Notes under the pieces: generated by a model | Databases searched by the model: none | What the model was told of the DNA's origin: nothing | What the model saw: the letters and a program-made list of their open reading frames with translations, nothing else | Shown: one piece after another, positions 60,501-64,000 of the stretch | Position numbering within the stretch: the stretch's first letter is position 1 | How the letters are laid out: every line of letters begins with the position of its first letter | Source of the DNA: Candidatus Heimdallarchaeota archaeon | Lineage (GTDB): Archaea; Asgardarchaeota; Heimdallarchaeia; Hodarchaeales; Hodarchaeaceae | Reading direction: 5' to 3' | Assembly (NCBI GenBank): GCA_020353515.1 | Contig: CP070695.1 | Location: forward strand, 3,516,050 to 3,580,049 | Length of the DNA: 64,000 nucleotides | Program-made: the position numbers and the translations under genes

Positions 60501-62464
60501 GAACCCTTCAAATACCTAAACCAGAAAAACTAATTATCCATCCAGAAAAACCTCTGTGCAAAGGAGCGATGTACTCTCCAGGATTCTTTCCAAAGGGGTA
60601 CCTGTGCAAACGATATAATGGTGGGTATTATGTCATTAAAGCTTTAGCTGAACGATACAATTTCGATCCAATATCTACTCCTTGGAATGAAATGAGTACT
60701 GAAGCCCAACATGCTTTTCTATTCGGAGTAGAAGAACCACTAGAAGTCGCATTTGAAAGCAGGAGTAAAAGAATTGAAGATTATACTAGAACGATTAACT
60801 TTAGAGGTTTCTATGGGTGGATAGGGGATTGGGATGTCGGAGGAACCTATACCACCTCAGAATTGTGTCCTGAATGTAATGGGACAAGATTTAGACCAGA
60901 ATATCTTAAAGTAACTTTGAATGGTTACAACATTCACGAACTAAATGAGATGCCCTTTAATCATCTCTTGAGGGAATTAGAAAATCTATCATTACCTGAT
61001 ATACACGCAAACATTACAACATTTAGCTTGAAGACAATTCTTCATCGCTTAAAGTTTCTTAATCAGGTTGGGTTAAGTTATATCAACGCATCACGAATTG
61101 TTATGACGTTAAGTGCTGGGGAGGCACAACGTATAAGACTAGCAGGATTATTAGGAAGTAGTTTAACCTCTCTTACTGTACTAGCTGACGAACCAACCAG
61201 GGGGCTACATCCGAGTGAAATTGATGGATTATTAGCAGCTCTAAGTAACCTTAGAGAGACTAATACAGTTATTGTTGTGGAACATGATCCCCAAGTGATA
61301 AAAGCAGCAGATCACGTGATCGATGTAGGACCTGGACCTGGGCTTTCTGGCGGCGAAATTGTAGCACAGGGGACAGTTGAAGATGTTTCAAATTCCGAAA
61401 CTATAACGGGAATGTGGTTGAGAGGAAAACGACATTTCAAGCGTCCTAAAAAGTATGAATTCACTAGAAAGCCCAAAGGATGGTTAAAATTATACGGTGC
61501 TTCTCAAAATAACCTTAAAGGAGATCCAATGGAAATCCCATTAGGTACCCTTGTAGGTGTATGTGGTGTTTCTGGGTCAGGAAAAAGTACCCTTTTGATC
61601 GATACTTTGGGTCGCATCTTAGCTCCTAAAAAACACACAACTTCAGTTGCATATGAACCAATAGAGCCAGGCAAATATAACTCAATCGAAGGAGCTCCCT
61701 CAAGGGCAATGATTATTGACCAATCCAAGCAAGAAGTGAATACACCTTTAACCTATTTGAACTTGAAGAAACCACTCTTTGTATTATATGCTGAATGTGA
61801 TGATGCAAAAGCTCTTGAATTAGATGAAAAGGAATTATATAAGCAATGTACTGCTTGTAAAGGGAGGGGAAGAAGTCGATTGGACATGGGATTCCTTCCT
61901 GATGTATACACTCGATGTGATATTTGTCAAGGAACGGGTCTTACAGCAGAGGCGTGGATGGTTCGATTACATGGATATACATTACCAGAGTTATATGATT
62001 TAACACTTACTCAAATTTATGATCTATTTAAATATGATGAGAGAATTTCTAATCCATTAAAAGCAGCAAAAGAGGTGGGACTCGGTTATTTAGTTTTACG
62101 ACAACCACGTATCCACCTGTCAGGAGGAGAGTGCCAACGCTTGAAAATCGCAAAAGAACTCTGTAAAAAGAAATCTAAAACATCTACTCTTTATATCTTA
62201 GATGAACCTACCGTTGGTCAGCATTTACAAGATGTTTCTCGATTATTAAAGATTTTTCACCGATTAGTTGATGAAGGTAACACTGTTATAGTAATTGAAC
62301 ACCACCCCCATGTCCTTGCAGCCAGCGATTGGCTTATCGAAATCGGGCCTAGAGGAGGACCAGAGGGAGGTTATATAATCGCGAGTGGTACACCATTTGA
62401 AATATCTAAGGGAAATACACCCACGGCACAATATCTAAAGTCTGTGTTGGAGGGCCAATTATGA
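57548..62464 (+). CDS. Tandem UvrA-like protein with four ABC ATPase cassettes
   Basis: A 1638-residue protein equal to two UvrA units in a row. Walker A motifs begin at about 36 (GISGSGKSS), 502 (GPSGSGKST), 847 (GVSGSGKSS) and 1340 (GVSGSGKST); ABC signatures at 355 (LSRGESQR), 692 (LSGGEAQR), 1188 (LSAGEAQR) and 1524 (LSGGECQR); each with a Walker B (DEPTIGL, DEPSTGL, DEPTRGL, DEPTVGQ) and zinc-finger CxxC pairs. The first unit has a UvrB-binding-like insert at about 130-240; the second lacks one there. UvrA finds DNA damage for excision repair; UvrA2/DrrC forms protect against DNA-binding drugs. Normal length is about 940. The next gene overlaps by four bases. Confidence 0.93.
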   Translation: MLCGSETVKIQIEGANENNLKNINVEFEDGLTVVTGISGSGKSSLVFSTLYREARRRFSEIFAQGSKPRLAPAHVHHISGLRPTVAIEQNVLNRNPLSTLASASGLHPFFRIFFINYGQRRCSECGSKIRIYSEDEIINLISQFLKNSPITLYAPLVKGIKGSHRSLLQSLVKEFGKQALLVDGKKYQLKELNPQESHDIEIKTIRIEEPLSITEIRKCIQNIAALGTNALKIKSGNQNQNHLTLSFSNVCPICNRWIQEVKANIFNTSCPFCKRKGCDNCLGTGLHPEALSITWNGMSLPDLLNLSVIEVNDLFKYPELPSSADRLIFEIQKRLKALLTVGLGYITLNRSSPTLSRGESQRVRIAIALMSRLEDMVHVLDEPTIGLSITDVTKLLPAFRQLNGPVIFVEHDRIAAASADQAVDLGPGAGIKGGDVVFSGTLPSLWKTEGYTGRYFSLQESVRIPKHRSPPNQFLEVIQANHHNLKRINVRIPIGRLTVITGPSGSGKSTFVEEVLNSSLKNGKPIGCNKIKGLKLKPILVDQSPIGKNPRSNPATYTNLATVIRDIFAKFTKLSSSHFSFNREEGWCKNCKGMGAIEVKMRYLPSTWIRCEICQGKRFSDEVLSSKIKFREQSLSIADFYEFSVDEAFKWFMEGTKTAITSKSRSTAIRILEALQDIGLGYLPLGQPSPTLSGGEAQRVKLAKYLGKKSLKEQMIILDEPSTGLHPHDITCLLDVLDKLVRSGATLVVVEHNSDFIRAADWIVDLGPEAGPEGGQLIYNGTSQGLLNMSESLTTHGLQYEETIRPKSKKIQLDKKSNSLQIKNASANNLKNVTIKLPKQAITVVTGVSGSGKSSLISDVLKAEAERRYLETLSLYERQGLKEGPEAPVEAVSGLGVTISIDPRRIGRWYNYRATVGLLTEISHYLPILFSNLGEYHCSDCNISCQKHQQEWICPKCEKNFPIPEPKYFSPSNYASACTKCQGIGTLQIPKPEKLIIHPEKPLCKGAMYSPGFFPKGYLCKRYNGGYYVIKALAERYNFDPISTPWNEMSTEAQHAFLFGVEEPLEVAFESRSKRIEDYTRTINFRGFYGWIGDWDVGGTYTTSELCPECNGTRFRPEYLKVTLNGYNIHELNEMPFNHLLRELENLSLPDIHANITTFSLKTILHRLKFLNQVGLSYINASRIVMTLSAGEAQRIRLAGLLGSSLTSLTVLADEPTRGLHPSEIDGLLAALSNLRETNTVIVVEHDPQVIKAADHVIDVGPGPGLSGGEIVAQGTVEDVSNSETITGMWLRGKRHFKRPKKYEFTRKPKGWLKLYGASQNNLKGDPMEIPLGTLVGVCGVSGSGKSTLLIDTLGRILAPKKHTTSVAYEPIEPGKYNSIEGAPSRAMIIDQSKQEVNTPLTYLNLKKPLFVLYAECDDAKALELDEKELYKQCTACKGRGRSRLDMGFLPDVYTRCDICQGTGLTAEAWMVRLHGYTLPELYDLTLTQIYDLFKYDERISNPLKAAKEVGLGYLVLRQPRIHLSGGECQRLKIAKELCKKKSKTSTLYILDEPTVGQHLQDVSRLLKIFHRLVDEGNTVIVIEHHPHVLAASDWLIEIGPRGGPEGGYIIASGTPFEISKGNTPTAQYLKSVLEGQL

Positions 62465-63483
62465 ACTGGATACCATTACTCTTAGCGGATCCGTCTCCAT
62501 GTTTACGATTGCTAGTTTTAAAGGAACTTTTACATAAGAAGGAATCAGACCCAGAAATCCAAGAATTGAAAGAGATGTTGAACTCAGATCCCTTGATAAT
62601 AAACCTGATTTCATTCCAGCAATCTGATGGATCATGGAAAGAAATAGATTCATCTACTTATACAGATAAAATTACGTCAACTTCGATGGTGTTGTTGAGA
62701 TTCGGATTCTTAGGGTTTTCCTCGGATCATCCTACCGTTCAGAAAGGGATTGAGTTTCTATTTTCAAAACAATTAGAAGATGGTTCATGGCCTCTTCCTC
62801 TTAAGAGTCAGAAAATCGATGGAGGGTATGATATGATCCCTTTACAGACAGCATTTCCCTTACGTGCTATAGCAGCATGTGGTTATTCTACTGATAAACG
62901 AGCTGAGCGTGGGTTTGATTGGTTACTGACTCACCGTTTAGAAGATGGGTCATGGCCAGCAGGGACGAAAGCTGGGACAAGGGGTTTCATTGCTGGATAT
63001 CGAAAACTCGCTCATTCCCGTTGGGGATGTCGTACGAATACGACTGCAATATTACACTGCTTAGCTTTACATCCCCAACGTAAAACCAGCAAAGAAGCTC
63101 GCAAAGCATTAAGGTTACTCTTGGCTCGAGAAACTCGGGAGAAACACACTCTCGGATTTGAAGTTGCCCGGATAATTGGATTTGAACCAATGAGTGGATA
63201 TTTCACCCATTTTGCGAAATTTGATGTAGCATTTCTTCTTCAACTATGTTGGCGAATTGGGGCGAGTATTGAGGATGAAAGAATAGCTAACCTGTTAGAA
63301 TTCATCTTCGACCTACAGGGATCTTATGGGTTATGGGAATATTCCCCTTATCCTCCAGCTTCTCGTTGGGTGACATTTGATTTATTACGATCTCTCTCTC
63401 AAATAGATGATACGACAGATTGGATAAATTTGGAACCCCGTACTCCATTCAAGGCTTATCCCAAGATAACGAAACGGTTTTGA
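62461..63483 (+). CDS. Prenyltransferase/terpene-cyclase-fold repeat protein
   Basis: A 340-residue protein of the alpha/alpha-toroid fold found in squalene-hopene cyclases and prenyltransferase beta subunits. The QW-type repeats are visible as QQSDGSWKEI, QLEDGSWPLPL, RLEDGSWPAGT and FDLQGSYGLWEY, each following a helix. The cyclase DxDD motif is not present, so a hopene-type activity is unlikely and a structural or other enzyme role is possible. The ATG overlaps the UvrA stop (ATGA), so the two are translationally coupled. The pairing with the tandem UvrA suggests a joint function, perhaps a response to a DNA-damaging compound. Confidence 0.8.
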   Translation: MNWIPLLLADPSPCLRLLVLKELLHKKESDPEIQELKEMLNSDPLIINLISFQQSDGSWKEIDSSTYTDKITSTSMVLLRFGFLGFSSDHPTVQKGIEFLFSKQLEDGSWPLPLKSQKIDGGYDMIPLQTAFPLRAIAACGYSTDKRAERGFDWLLTHRLEDGSWPAGTKAGTRGFIAGYRKLAHSRWGCRTNTTAILHCLALHPQRKTSKEARKALRLLLARETREKHTLGFEVARIIGFEPMSGYFTHFAKFDVAFLLQLCWRIGASIEDERIANLLEFIFDLQGSYGLWEYSPYPPASRWVTFDLLRSLSQIDDTTDWINLEPRTPFKAYPKITKRF

Positions 63484-63496
63484 AAAAATGAAATAG

Positions 63497-64000
63497 TCAT
63501 TCTATAGTTGATTTAGTAACAGGAGTAGCAACTTCTTTAACAATTTCTAGAAGCTGTAGGATTTGGGACTGGTTATGAGCCATTGATAACGACCCCAAAC
63601 CATGTAATCCTATAATACCACGATTGAACAATGCAAGTTGGAGTAAAGATTCGCGTTTTCTGTCAGTTAATTCTATAATTTCCTTGATTGTTGGTTCCTC
63701 TACCCATTTTGACATGATGTGAAGCATTATGATCGATTTAAATCCAGTTGCTACAATTGGTAACATTTCTTCTCTGAAGAATTGATCCAATTCTTGTTGA
63801 AGTTTTGTCCCTTCGGTGTTAATTCGTTTATACTCCTCGTTTGATTCTTTCAATAATTCTAAGGTCTTTAATCCAGTAGCCATACTAAGAGGATACCCAG
63901 AAAATGTACCACCCCCAATTAGAACTTGGTTCTTCATCCCAGGTGTAGCAAGTGCAATAACTTCTTTTTTGCCCCCGACAGCCCCAATAGGTAATCCTCC
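63497..64000 (-). CDS. Class III aminotransferase, GSA-aminomutase-like (C-terminal part)
   Basis: The frame runs from the right edge to a stop at 63497, giving 167 C-terminal residues. It starts GGLPIGAVGGKKEVIALATP and continues GGTFSGYPLSMATGLKTLEL, the standard end of the PLP domain in glutamate-1-semialdehyde 2,1-aminomutase and relatives. The PLP lysine, just upstream, is outside the window. The remainder is the small domain with LQQELDQFFREE. The ATG at 63937 is internal. Haem synthesis (GSA) or another amino transfer is possible. It is convergent with the toroid protein, 13 bases away. Confidence 0.88.
   Translation of the reverse strand, partial: GGLPIGAVGGKKEVIALATPGMKNQVLIGGGTFSGYPLSMATGLKTLELLKESNEEYKRINTEGTKLQQELDQFFREEMLPIVATGFKSIIMLHIMSKWVEEPTIKEIIELTDRKRESLLQLALFNRGIIGLHGLGSLSMAHNQSQILQLLEIVKEVATPVTKSTIE

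Noticed and set aside
58264..61728. Several antisense frames inside the tandem UvrA
   Set aside because: Shadows of conserved ATPase motifs read in the wrong strand.
1..64000. tRNA, rRNA and CRISPR arrays
   Set aside because: No cloverleaf with a T-loop consensus, no rRNA segments and no regularly spaced repeats were found by reading; a dedicated RNA search was not possible.

Overview
The window is a 64 kb piece of an AT-rich archaeal chromosome, most likely from an Asgard archaeon of the Heimdallarchaeia type. Archaeal marks are two AMP-phosphorylase family enzymes, a short (334 aa) adenylosuccinate synthetase, GGTGA ribosome-binding sites, TATA-like promoter elements and TTG/GTG starts. 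Asgard-like marks are a Roadblock/LC7 protein, a protein with a longin/roadblock-like N-terminus joined to a winged helix, C2H2 zinc fingers fused to a CheR methyltransferase, and a hydrophobic C-terminal surface-protein tail. The taxon is inferred from gene content alone; no rRNA, tRNA, CRISPR array, phage or complete insertion sequence was seen.

Region by region. 1-6.2 kb: a partial thiamine-diphosphate enzyme, an acetyltransferase, a methyltransferase, an inositol-monophosphatase family enzyme, an unexplained possibly decayed stretch (3.8-4.4 kb), a thiolase and a small membrane protein. 6.5-18.8 kb: a Roadblock protein, then nucleotide metabolism: a tandem-SIS protein, two AMP-phosphorylase paralogues, a HAD phosphatase, a purine phosphoribosyltransferase, PurB, PurA and a PIG-L deacetylase. 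18.8-22.7 kb: a G3E GTPase overlapping a uroporphyrinogen-decarboxylase-like methyltransferase fused to a thioredoxin fold, divergent from 4-hydroxybutyryl-CoA dehydratase across a perfect inverted repeat. 22.7-31.1 kb: a DHH phosphoesterase, an orphan DNA methyltransferase, small proteins, then SCP2, thiolase and a fused 3-hydroxyacyl-CoA dehydrogenase/enoyl-CoA hydratase.

31-46 kb: an acetyltransferase, a PepD-like dipeptidase, a FetAB-like ABC exporter, a winged-helix/zinc-ribbon regulator pair behind a promoter with three copies of a TATAG-N6-CTATA element, a secreted sialidase-like propeller, an ABC-2 exporter operon, a large TPR protein, a metallo-beta-lactamase fold enzyme, and a 52-residue Cys/His-rich peptide divergent from an HxlR regulator. 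46.5-64 kb: 4-alpha-glucanotransferase, a surface rhodanese, CheR with zinc fingers, an AhpD-like protein, a polytopic membrane protein, an RlmF/METTL16-like methyltransferase, a Cys/Met-metabolism PLP enzyme, the longin-like/winged-helix protein, an ACT-domain protein, a hydrolase, and a 1638-residue tandem UvrA with four ATPase cassettes translationally coupled to a terpene-cyclase-fold protein. A partial class III aminotransferase closes the window.

Two metabolic themes stand out. The 4-hydroxybutyryl-CoA dehydratase, the dehydrogenase/hydratase fusion and two thiolases together would convert 4-hydroxybutyryl-CoA through crotonyl-CoA and acetoacetyl-CoA to two acetyl-CoA, or run the crotonyl-CoA to acetyl-CoA part in either direction. 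PurA, PurB, the phosphoribosyltransferase and the AMP phosphorylases together make, salvage and break down AMP.
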